Assembly (NCBI GenBank): GCA_041746735.1
Contig: JBGTGP010000024.1
Location: 1-64,000 of the forward strand
DNA: 64,000 bases
Direction: 5' to 3'
DNA from: Opimibacter sp041746735
GTDB lineage: Bacteria; Bacteroidota; Bacteroidia; Chitinophagales; Saprospiraceae
Shown: in pieces, positions 9,491 through 16,956 of the stretch
Layout of the letters: the number at the start of each line of letters is the position of its first letter
Position numbering within the stretch: position 1 is the stretch's first letter
Position numbers and translations under genes: made by a program
Notes under the pieces: generated by a model
Seen by the model: only the letters and a program-made list of their open reading frames with translations
What the model was told of the DNA's origin: nothing
Databases searched by the model: none

Positions 9491-9588
9491 GGATGAAACC
9501 CTTCGGCGGCAGCCAGTTCCAGGTCAGACCGAAGAGCATCTGGTTTTTTACATTCAATATAATCGCTTTCAAGAATACCTGTTTTTAA

Positions 9589-10752
9589 TTAACCCTTTCT
9601 CTCTCTTATGGCCACCCAACAGCAGGCTCCAGAATGAAATTCCTGGCTTCTGTCGAGGGCTCGTCCATACTCACCATACGTGAAAAAACCGGCCATAGGG
9701 ACATTCCATAGTTCATGCAAGCCTTCATTCTCAGATGTGACCAAGGGGCCCAGCACATTGATCCTTCCGGCGCAGGAAAAGATCAGTAGTGCATCTGCAT
9801 CCGTCATAGAGTTTTCTTTTAGAATTTTTGCTTCACCAATGATGGTTTCGGCAATGTCCAGATCCGGAGGCATGGAAAACCAGATGGTCCCACCCTGGGG
9901 TATATCCAGGTCACAGACCAGGGCATTTTCGGTTGGATCAATGCTTAGTGGGGTCAGCGGAAGGGGCTCCCCGGTCTCTCGTCGAAGCAAAAGGGGATAG
10001 TGCATACTGACATCATCCAGAATATTAAACCCCTCAACTGCTTCCATGCCCTGTTTCCCTAAATACCGTAAATACATCTCTACAGCCGGTTTATCATCTA
10101 TGGTATAAAGCAGTTTGTCTTTGCCTTTGGTGATGGTCCTTGAAATGCCCACAGGCTTCCACCCTGTGATAGCCATCCCCTGTAATTCCACTTTGTTGCT
10201 GTCCAGCACTAGCGCCGCAATGCCAAAATTTGTTTCGTAGTTTTGGGTGAAAACGTAAGTGGCGGTGAGTGCTCTGTCGTCGCCGGACATTCCGCCAAAG
10301 AATGGAATATCGGGACCCAACACGGATTCAAGACTTTTAACGAGCATTTCTCCATCAAAGAATTCCCCCGTATCTGTCAAACCGGTGCTGCAAACGATCA
10401 GGGACGGCTTTTCAAATATTTCCAGCGCTTTGTTCGCAATTCGCGTTGATACACCTGTAATGGTATCTGCTCCTATAGGTTCAAATAGGATTGTAAATGC
10501 ATCTCTGCTGATGTCCAGCAATAATACAACAACCGATCCCTCGTCCTGATACCCGTCGGTAAATTCTCCACAGGATGTAGCCCCAAACACGTCTATTCCT
10601 TTTCGAAGGAACAGATCACATATGGCACTTCGGTCCTGCTTAACGGATACGAATGTGATAGCCAGGGTTGGCGTATAACCATCAGCGACTGCCTTTGATA
10701 AAGCTAAACCGACTTCTTCGGGGGTACAACCATGAATAGATTTTGCTTTCAT
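9589..10752 (-). CDS. FIST N/C-domain sensor protein (paralogue E, first of the array)
   Basis: This protein has 387 residues from the ATG at 10752, giving MKAKSIHGCTPEEVG. A longer start at 10797 adds 15 residues absent from the paralogues. FIST_N shows FGATSCGEF and GGMSGDD; FIST_C shows IFSCAGR, FFTYGEYGR and SGACCWVAIRERK. It keeps the C-terminal cysteine pair of paralogues A and B. As the promoter-proximal gene of the minus-strand run, its 5' side faces a 592-bp divergent gap that should hold the operon promoter. I found no clear TAnnTTTG box there. Confidence 0.9.
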   Translation of the reverse strand: MKAKSIHGCTPEEVGLALSKAVADGYTPTLAITFVSVKQDRSAICDLFLRKGIDVFGATSCGEFTDGYQDEGSVVVLLLDISRDAFTILFEPIGADTITGVSTRIANKALEIFEKPSLIVCSTGLTDTGEFFDGEMLVKSLESVLGPDIPFFGGMSGDDRALTATYVFTQNYETNFGIAALVLDSNKVELQGMAITGWKPVGISRTITKGKDKLLYTIDDKPAVEMYLRYLGKQGMEAVEGFNILDDVSMHYPLLLRRETGEPLPLTPLSIDPTENALVCDLDIPQGGTIWFSMPPDLDIAETIIGEAKILKENSMTDADALLIFSCAGRINVLGPLVTSENEGLHELWNVPMAGFFTYGEYGRALDRSQEFHSGACCWVAIRERKG

Positions 10753-11344
10753 ATACACGTGGAATACCGGATGGGAGGTAGGGAGTCTGAATCCCAAAAC
10801 AACGGGTATTTCTTCAGGTCTCCATTATTCCGAAGGATAAGTCCGGTTGATTTCAAACGGAGGTCAGACTTCATTAGAGATAGGATAGGATTTGTAAACA
10901 GATGCAGGCATAACAGAAGCTAGCAGGCCGATCTCAGGTGCTCTCATAAGCAAGGATGAATAGTGGCAGCCTTCCTGGCGTGAGTGACGCTGAGCGTGAC
11001 CGGCCATCGGCCATGAAAAGGAAAGAAGACCGGAAAATGCAGGACATCGGATACTGTTGAGTCTGAAAGATAGGAAAAGTCTTTGCCCCACATGAGTATA
11101 TTTTAAAACAGAGGTAATCTTCCTCCAGCTATCAAAGACAACTATGCCTTGATATATCCGGTATCATTTGCAAGGGGCCAATATTCATGACTTGTGTTCA
11201 ACTTACAAGTCACATCGATGTTAGATTAAGGACATTGAGTTTAAAGACAACCATTTATACTATGGGCAAATGAAATTTTCTTCCGTTTTTACAGTAGAAA
11301 TGTTTCTTTTATACCATGCCATCGATTTAGATTCATGAATACCT
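10753..11344. other. Divergent intergenic region (592 bp)
   Basis: This gap separates the FIST operon (minus) from the exported dikinase gene (plus), so it should carry both promoters. The only clear structure is an inverted repeat TGACTTGT (11188-11195) / ACAAGTCA (11205-11212) with a 9-nt loop, a possible operator or RNA hairpin for the plus-strand gene. A 75-codon reading frame at 10864-11091 on the minus strand has no recognisable domain and is not called. Nothing else was recognised. Confidence 0.5.
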
Positions 11345-14251
11345 ATGTATAAAACTATCTTTTGCATATTCCTGGCCTTTTTGATGGGAGGACCGGATTC
11401 AACTGCTCAGGTGAGCAACCCTGAAGCTGTACAAGCCATGGTGGAGCGCTATAAGACAGATCCACGAGGACCCTACCTGGACATTCGATGGTTTTGCCAG
11501 GATGGCACCAATCGTCCCGCCAGAGATCCATGCCCAAACAAGCCCGGGAACCAGCATGCCCGGCTCAAGGATGAAGTCATCGCTCTGGCTAAAAAGGATC
11601 ACATCTTCCTGGGGCAGATCCTGACCAATACACCTCACAAGGACTTCTGGGATGCCGACAAATCTCAATCCCGATTGAAGCAGTACCAATTGGAGCAATA
11701 TCTGCGGCGGATGGATGATGGGTGGATCAATCGCCGGGCCCAATTTTATCGCGGTGCTATCCAGGTCGAAGATGAACATGCATGGGGCATTGATTTCTAT
11801 CAGTGGCTCCTGACCGACCCGGAAAGGGTAGTACCCTCGTTTTTTCTCATCCGGCAAAGTGCGAGAGATGTTCCGCACGCAACAGATGATCAGACCACAC
11901 AATTGGTGCGTTCACTGAGCAAAGTTATTTCGGATGCTTACCCGGCCTTTCAGGATCTCCGGATCAAAATACACGGGACACCAGATGAAAGTGATATACA
12001 GCAGGTCCGCAATTTTCAAGAAAATAACCGATCTAAAATTCCCGAATCGCTCCATAGCAAGATAGATCAGTTGATTCGCGAGATGACAGTCATGTACAAG
12101 CCTTTCGAGGTTAGTGATTTTGAAGGATATGTATCCAAACTTACCACCGGAAGTCCGGCTGCCCGGCAAATGGCTTTCTTTCTGGAGCGATATCCTCAAC
12201 TGACATGTCCCAATGAGCGGTGCAAACTGATCAGCCATACGGCCATGGTCATACGCCAGCACATCAGTACACCAGGTAGAAGTACGGCCAGACTGGCCAT
12301 GCTCGACCTTTCGACCCAACTGGAAGATCTTATGCTTCAAGAAGCATCCAGGTGGCGTGCCGGTACCTTGGATGAACTGTTGTTTCAAATCCACTACTTT
12401 GCTGAAGCCGCGACCGCCTTTGGCTTTCTGGAACAATGGGAATGGCAAGAAGTCAGGCCGCGACTGCAATTGCCCTTGCAAGGAACCATGACCCTGGAGG
12501 CATTGGCGGAGTTTAGCGAGCAAGCCCGCAATGTGACAGAATGGGGTAGCGGTATGGTGCGGGCGCACTATATGCCCGTCATACAACTGTATCAGGATTT
12601 CGAGCCGATGGCTGCGGGATTTTTTGATGACCGGATCCGCTCATCTGTCCTGCTCTATCTGGGCCAGGCCGTCAGTCGGCTCGGGGATGTCTTCGCCAGG
12701 GAAGCAGGTTTCGCCAATCAGGTTATGAATATCAAAGACCAATCCGCTATCCGCGGCCTCAACCCGGGATATGCCCTCGGCGAACTGATCATCGTCACCG
12801 GAGAACCCGAAAAAGTTACGCTTTCACCGGATAAAATTTATGTATTTCACCATCCACCTGAGAATCTCAAACCCGTCGGAGGTATCATGACCGTCACCGA
12901 AGGCAACCTGGTCTCCCATGTCCAACTGCTGGCCCGTAACCTTGCCATCCCCAACGCTGTGGTATCAACAGACAACATGAATGCCCTTAAAGCCTTCCAT
13001 GGCAAGCAAGTCTTTTATGCCGTGTCCAACAAGGGAACCGTGATCATGAAAGCCATGGGATCTATGGACAATACCGAACGGAATCTGTTTAAAGTCGATA
13101 AAAGAAAAGAAGAGCGGATACTCGTACCGGTCCATCAGATCACTCTGGAGAATCCTCGCATCTACAATCTGCGCGAGGTCAATTCCTCCCATTCCGGAAA
13201 ACTCTGCGGACCGAAAGCGGCCAACCTGGGGCAGCTTAAAAAGATGTTTCCTCAAAACGTGGTGGAAGGCCTGGTATTACCCTTCTCCGTATTTCGGCAA
13301 CATATGGACCAGATGATCCCGGGTCAATCCATGACGTATTGGGTAAAAATGAATTCCATATTCGATGCCGGGGAAACAATGAGAAAACAGGGGAAGTCGG
13401 AATCCGAAGTAGAGACATTTCTCATCAGCGAACTGGAAGCACTTCGGGTGTTGATCCGGAAGATGCCTTTACTTCCTTCGATGACGACGGATCTGATGTT
13501 ACAGTTTAATGCTGTGTTTAAAGCCCCGATAGGAAAAGTACCGGTGTTTATACGCAGTGATACCAACATGGAAGACCTGAAGGAATTTACCGGCGCGGGT
13601 CTCAATCTGACCGTCTTTAATGTATTGGATGAAGAGAAAATCCTGCAGGGCATACGGGATGTCTGGGCATCACCCTATACGGAACGTAGCTTTAGGTGGC
13701 GCCAGCGCTACCTCCGCAATCCGGAGAATGTCTATCCCTCCATCCTGATCATTCCCAGTGTCAATGCGGACAATTCGGGTGTATTGATTACGAAAGGAGT
13801 CACAACGGGTCGGGATGAGGATGTCACAGTGGCCTTCAACAAGGGCGTAGGCGGGGCTGTAGATGGACAGGCTGCCGAATCCTGGCTTCTCGCAGCACGC
13901 GAAGGGTATAAACTCCTGGCACCGGCGCGTGAGGCATCTTTTCTCACGATTCCGGCTTCAGGTGGCAGCAAACGACAGCAGGCTGTATTTGATCGGCGTA
14001 TCCTGTCGCCTGGTGCATTACAGGAACTCCAGGTGATCTCTTCTTGCATGCGGTCTGAATTGCCGAAAGTGCCGGGTATGGGCACGACCGGACCCTTCGA
14101 TATCGAGTTGGGATTTAAGGATGACCACTTGTGGTTGTTTCAGGTGAGACCTTTTGTAGAAAACAAACAAGCGGCTGCGTCTGACTACCTGACCAGGATC
14201 ACACCGACATTTGATCCCAAACGCATGATCTCATTACAAACAAAACCCTGA
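11345..14251 (+). CDS. Exported PEP/pyruvate-binding, glucan-water-dikinase-like protein
   Basis: This 968-residue protein has a signal peptide (MYKTIFCIFLAFLMGG to about residue 21). About 450 residues without a known family follow. Then comes a phosphohistidine swivel domain, with SHVQLLARNLAIP placing the candidate catalytic His at 525. The C-terminal part is an ATP-grasp/PPDK_N-like nucleotide-binding domain with RSDTNMEDL near 737, a GVGGAVDG segment near 840 and a final LWLFQVRPF. His domain before ATP domain is the order of plant glucan water dikinases, the reverse of PEP synthase. Such enzymes phosphorylate glucans using ATP, so an exported version is puzzling. A hydrolase gene starts 4 bp after its stop and is surely co-transcribed. 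Confidence 0.85.
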   Translation: MYKTIFCIFLAFLMGGPDSTAQVSNPEAVQAMVERYKTDPRGPYLDIRWFCQDGTNRPARDPCPNKPGNQHARLKDEVIALAKKDHIFLGQILTNTPHKDFWDADKSQSRLKQYQLEQYLRRMDDGWINRRAQFYRGAIQVEDEHAWGIDFYQWLLTDPERVVPSFFLIRQSARDVPHATDDQTTQLVRSLSKVISDAYPAFQDLRIKIHGTPDESDIQQVRNFQENNRSKIPESLHSKIDQLIREMTVMYKPFEVSDFEGYVSKLTTGSPAARQMAFFLERYPQLTCPNERCKLISHTAMVIRQHISTPGRSTARLAMLDLSTQLEDLMLQEASRWRAGTLDELLFQIHYFAEAATAFGFLEQWEWQEVRPRLQLPLQGTMTLEALAEFSEQARNVTEWGSGMVRAHYMPVIQLYQDFEPMAAGFFDDRIRSSVLLYLGQAVSRLGDVFAREAGFANQVMNIKDQSAIRGLNPGYALGELIIVTGEPEKVTLSPDKIYVFHHPPENLKPVGGIMTVTEGNLVSHVQLLARNLAIPNAVVSTDNMNALKAFHGKQVFYAVSNKGTVIMKAMGSMDNTERNLFKVDKRKEERILVPVHQITLENPRIYNLREVNSSHSGKLCGPKAANLGQLKKMFPQNVVEGLVLPFSVFRQHMDQMIPGQSMTYWVKMNSIFDAGETMRKQGKSESEVETFLISELEALRVLIRKMPLLPSMTTDLMLQFNAVFKAPIGKVPVFIRSDTNMEDLKEFTGAGLNLTVFNVLDEEKILQGIRDVWASPYTERSFRWRQRYLRNPENVYPSILIIPSVNADNSGVLITKGVTTGRDEDVTVAFNKGVGGAVDGQAAESWLLAAREGYKLLAPAREASFLTIPASGGSKRQQAVFDRRILSPGALQELQVISSCMRSELPKVPGMGTTGPFDIELGFKDDHLWLFQVRPFVENKQAAASDYLTRITPTFDPKRMISLQTKP

Positions 14252-14255
14252 CGAT

Positions 14256-15509
14256 ATGAAAAAGTCTATAGGCCTCACCTGTTTGATTATTTGCCTGTGG
14301 TGTACTGAAGCGCCGACGTATCCCATAGACGGATATTCTTCAACCAATATCAGGCGGCTGGACTATCTGCAGCAAGTTGTGGATGGCCATATCAAAGGTA
14401 CCATGCCTGTTCCAGGTGCAATGAAATCGCTGGCGGATATTCATTTGAATCTGACAGTCGCGCATCACGAATTACTGGACACATTACCTAGCCCAGATCC
14501 TGAATTTCAGAAATCCATTCGGAGTTTATTTCCGGGCCTGAATGAGAATTATAGTGTTTCTGTATTGGACATTACACCTGGCCGACCGGTGCGCTACGCA
14601 GGTCAGAAAGAAACGGCAGGTTATCAGCCCGGCAGTGTCGGTAAGCTGGCGGTGATGCTGGCGGTCTTTACAGAGCTGGCCAAAATCTACCCTGATTCCT
14701 TTGCTCAAAGACAGGATCTGCTATGCACGAAGGCCGTTCGGGGAGGTTCATGGGCGCTCACGGATGCGCATACAGTTTCGATCTACAATCCACAAACGCA
14801 GGCACTGAAACGCAGGCAGGTTCAGGCACAGGATGTATTTCTCTTATACGAGTGGCTGGACTATATGATGTCCGTCAGCAACAATGGCGCGGCCACCGTC
14901 TGCTGGCGGGAAGCGATACTGATGCGAGTGTTTGGCAAAGACTATCCATCGCTGACAGAAGAGCAAGCCAATGCCTGGTTTAAAGCCACACCAAAGGCAG
15001 AGATGGCGGATATCGCGATCTCGGTCGTGAATGATCCGCTGAGGGCATTAGGTATTTCACATGATGAATGGCGGCTCGGTACGATGTTTACCCGTGGAGG
15101 GTCTGGTATCATACCACCGAAGGGGGGAAGTATCGGCACCACAAAAGGCCTGATGAAGTTTTTAGTGAGAATGGAGCGAGGATGTGCGGTAGACGAACTC
15201 TCCAGTCTGGAAATGAAACGTCTATTTTACATGACGGACAGACGCATCCGGTATGCCGCTTCACCTGTATTGCGTGACGCAGCTGTCTACTTCAAATCGG
15301 GGAGTCTCTACAAGTGCAGACCCGAAGAAGGCTATTCCTGTGCGAAGTACAAAGGCAATGTAGACAACTTTATGAACAGCGTCGCGATCATCGAGCATCC
15401 GGACAGCACCACCTACCTGGTCGCGCTCATGTCCAATGTGCGGAAAAGAAATAGTGCCTCCGATCACATGGCTCTCGCTGCCGGTATAGATCGGATCGTG
15501 AGGAGATAG
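14256..15509 (+). CDS. Class A beta-lactamase-like serine hydrolase, exported
   Basis: This 417-residue protein has an N-terminal hydrophobic signal (about residues 1-20). The active-site triad of the serine beta-lactamase/PBP fold is visible: SVGK (Ser127, Lys130), SNN (208-210) and KSG (347-349). The spacing between SxxK and SxN and the overall fold order suit class A-like hydrolases. It is longer than true class A enzymes (about 290), with an extra N-terminal segment, so an antibiotic resistance role is not implied; a peptidoglycan or ester hydrolase is equally possible. It begins 4 bp after the dikinase-like gene, so the two form an operon and probably act in the same compartment. Confidence 0.85.
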   Translation: MKKSIGLTCLIICLWCTEAPTYPIDGYSSTNIRRLDYLQQVVDGHIKGTMPVPGAMKSLADIHLNLTVAHHELLDTLPSPDPEFQKSIRSLFPGLNENYSVSVLDITPGRPVRYAGQKETAGYQPGSVGKLAVMLAVFTELAKIYPDSFAQRQDLLCTKAVRGGSWALTDAHTVSIYNPQTQALKRRQVQAQDVFLLYEWLDYMMSVSNNGAATVCWREAILMRVFGKDYPSLTEEQANAWFKATPKAEMADIAISVVNDPLRALGISHDEWRLGTMFTRGGSGIIPPKGGSIGTTKGLMKFLVRMERGCAVDELSSLEMKRLFYMTDRRIRYAASPVLRDAAVYFKSGSLYKCRPEEGYSCAKYKGNVDNFMNSVAIIEHPDSTTYLVALMSNVRKRNSASDHMALAAGIDRIVRR

Positions 15510-15554
15510 TGCCGCTATTTTTTATGGAGGCTTGGAGGATGAAAAGGGTTAGAG

Positions 15555-15594
15555 GCTTAGGAGCTTAGGAGCTTAGGAGGTTAGAGGGTTAGGA
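15555..15594 (+). repeat. GCTTAGGA octamer minisatellite
   Basis: Three perfect head-to-tail copies of GCTTAGGA start at 15555, followed by degenerate units (GGTTAGAG, GGTTAGGA). The array begins 46 bp after the stop of the hydrolase gene. The same octamer recurs near 21550 and, inverted, at 21841-21880. Confidence 0.85.
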
Positions 15595-15610
15595 GGTTTA
15601 TGAGGATAGG

Positions 15611-15656
15611 AGGTATGAGATTCATACCTTTCGTAGAGCCGCCAAGTTTGGCGGCT
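15611..15656 (+). terminator. Two adjacent hairpins, possible terminator
   Basis: AGGTATGA (15611-15618) pairs perfectly with TCATACCT (15622-15629) across a 3-nt loop. AGCCGCCAA (15637-15645) pairs with TTGGCGGCT (15648-15656) across GT. A T-rich stretch follows. The pair could end transcription of the dikinase-hydrolase operon; no strong U-tract makes this tentative. Confidence 0.5.
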
Positions 15657-15862
15657 TGAATATTTTATAGCGGTTTGCATCATTTATGGCGTCATCAACA
15701 TTTCAAGGTACCCCGAATTAATAATCAGGAAATCATATCATACTGTATCAGCCTGCATCCGAATTTGTCAAGTATTTGTCACCAGGAATTTTTACTTGAG
15801 AAAATTTGCAGATTTCAAATATTGGGATTATTTTTTGGGATTATCACGATCAGGCATTCTGT

Positions 15863-15900
15863 CTTGCGGTCGGAATCTTCGCTGTGCTTCGATTGGCATC
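15863..15900 (+). repeat. Single short copy of the dispersed GGAATC repeat
   Basis: The segment starting CTTGCGGTCGGAATCTTCGC and ending GATTGGCATC matches, with a few changes, the start of the ~130-bp units at 26928-27357 and 38076-38170. It is a solitary, truncated copy. Confidence 0.75.
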
Positions 15901-15937
15901 CTCTGGAAGACGTCCGTTGAATTCCCTACACTACAGC

Positions 15938-16696
15938 TTATTCCAAAACCAAAATTTTATAGGCAATGGATGACAACGCTGATTGAAACTGCAGTATATA
16001 GATAGCGCCAGGAGGGATAGACGGAACTGAAATAGAATGCATTCCCTCATCGTAAACTTGATATGGTACAGTGTGCAGCACTCTCCCGGTGATATCCGTC
16101 AGGCGTATCGAACTCCTGTCAGATTGAGATTGAAAAAATCTAATATCGCTATTCCTGTCTACAGGATTTTCCACCCATGAAACCTTGGAGGTTTCAGGTG
16201 TGTGGATTTGGGTCATCGTCAGATCGATCAGGATCGGATCCTCATTACAGTCATCCGCTACATAAAGGGAATCAAGAAACTCCTGATCACCGGCCAGGAT
16301 CTCATACGTTTCAGGAGACAGCTCAAAGCACAAGCTACTGTGTGTACCTAATAGCATATCAAATACGATTTGATATAAAAGGGATCCATTGGGCAATGTT
16401 GTACCTTCAAGTGTGTGGTCGACCCATCCCATACTGATAACCCCTGGTGTGTTGGAGTCAAAATTCCCCCAATACATGCCCAGTAACATCCAGTTCTGTG
16501 TACGAACAAATGAAAGTTCTTCCGGGTCATAATTGACAACATACTGAAGGGTGAGGATTTCTGTAAAATGGTCTGCCACTACATCATACGTGACACGATT
16601 GCCGGTGACCTGGGGATTGGTAATCCTGAGGATCAGTGACTGCGCTTGTGCCAATTGCAGGATGATCATAAGGAGTAAAGTGGATAGGGATTTCAT
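15938..16696 (-). CDS. T9SS-sorted exported protein with cohesin-like domain
   Basis: This 252-residue protein has a signal peptide ending near AQAQ (residue 18). Residues about 20-150 look like a cohesin/dockerin-partner-type beta domain: TNPQVTGNRVTYDVVADHF, then YDPEELSF. Residues about 175-252 resemble a T9SS type A sorting domain, with ENPVDRNS, LTDITGRVLH, GAIYILQF and YKILVLE. It is therefore probably exported through the type IX system and attached to the surface or released. Function beyond protein-protein or carbohydrate contact cannot be told. It converges on the plus-strand hydrolase operon and diverges from the large beta-helix gene. Confidence 0.8.
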   Translation of the reverse strand: MKSLSTLLLMIILQLAQAQSLILRITNPQVTGNRVTYDVVADHFTEILTLQYVVNYDPEELSFVRTQNWMLLGMYWGNFDSNTPGVISMGWVDHTLEGTTLPNGSLLYQIVFDMLLGTHSSLCFELSPETYEILAGDQEFLDSLYVADDCNEDPILIDLTMTQIHTPETSKVSWVENPVDRNSDIRFFQSQSDRSSIRLTDITGRVLHTVPYQVYDEGMHSISVPSIPPGAIYILQFQSALSSIAYKILVLE

Positions 16697-16881
16697 AGCG
16701 GAAAATTGAAGTTAAACGGTTGTAAAAATTTCTGCAAAATAATTCAATAAAATCATTTTATTTAGCTGAATTCACTATTATTGTATAGCCTTCGATAATA
16801 TTTTAATTTGCATAACACATTTTTCTTCGTTGATTTTTTAACTAAATTTATTTAATATGAAATCAAAATGTTTTGTGCCAT

Positions 16882-16897
16882 CGCGTAAATTTACGCG
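16882..16897. repeat. Perfect 16-bp palindrome CGCGTAAATTTACGCG
   Basis: The sequence is its own reverse complement over 16 bp and has no spacer. It lies in an AT-rich divergent region, 3 bp before a (CA)11 tract and close to the start of a large exported protein gene. A dimeric regulator site is plausible. Confidence 0.85.
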
Positions 16898-16900
16898 TAA

Positions 16901-16922
16901 CACACACACACACACACACACA
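16901..16922 (+). repeat. (CA)11 dinucleotide microsatellite
   Basis: Eleven uninterrupted CA units occur at the 5' end of the gene that ends at 19767. Depending on the true start codon, the tract is in the coding sequence (reading Thr-His repeats) or in the leader. Such tracts are prone to slippage in bacteria. Confidence 0.95.
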
Positions 16923-16956
16923 GTTACGTATTACGAAAAATACTATCTGTGGGTGG

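Larger units (their letters stand above)
15510..15937. other. Intergenic region with octamer array, twin hairpins and a repeat copy
   Basis: The gap lies downstream of the hydrolase and of the convergent T9SS gene. In order it holds the octamer array, two adjacent hairpins that could terminate transcription, and one short copy (15863-15900) of the dispersed repeat containing TGCGGTCGGAATC. No credible gene was seen. Confidence 0.6.

Noticed and set aside
10864..11091. 75-codon minus-strand reading frame upstream of the FIST operon
   Set aside because: No recognisable domain, signal or helix pattern, no promoter box, and it lies in a divergent regulatory gap. It could be real but cannot be supported.
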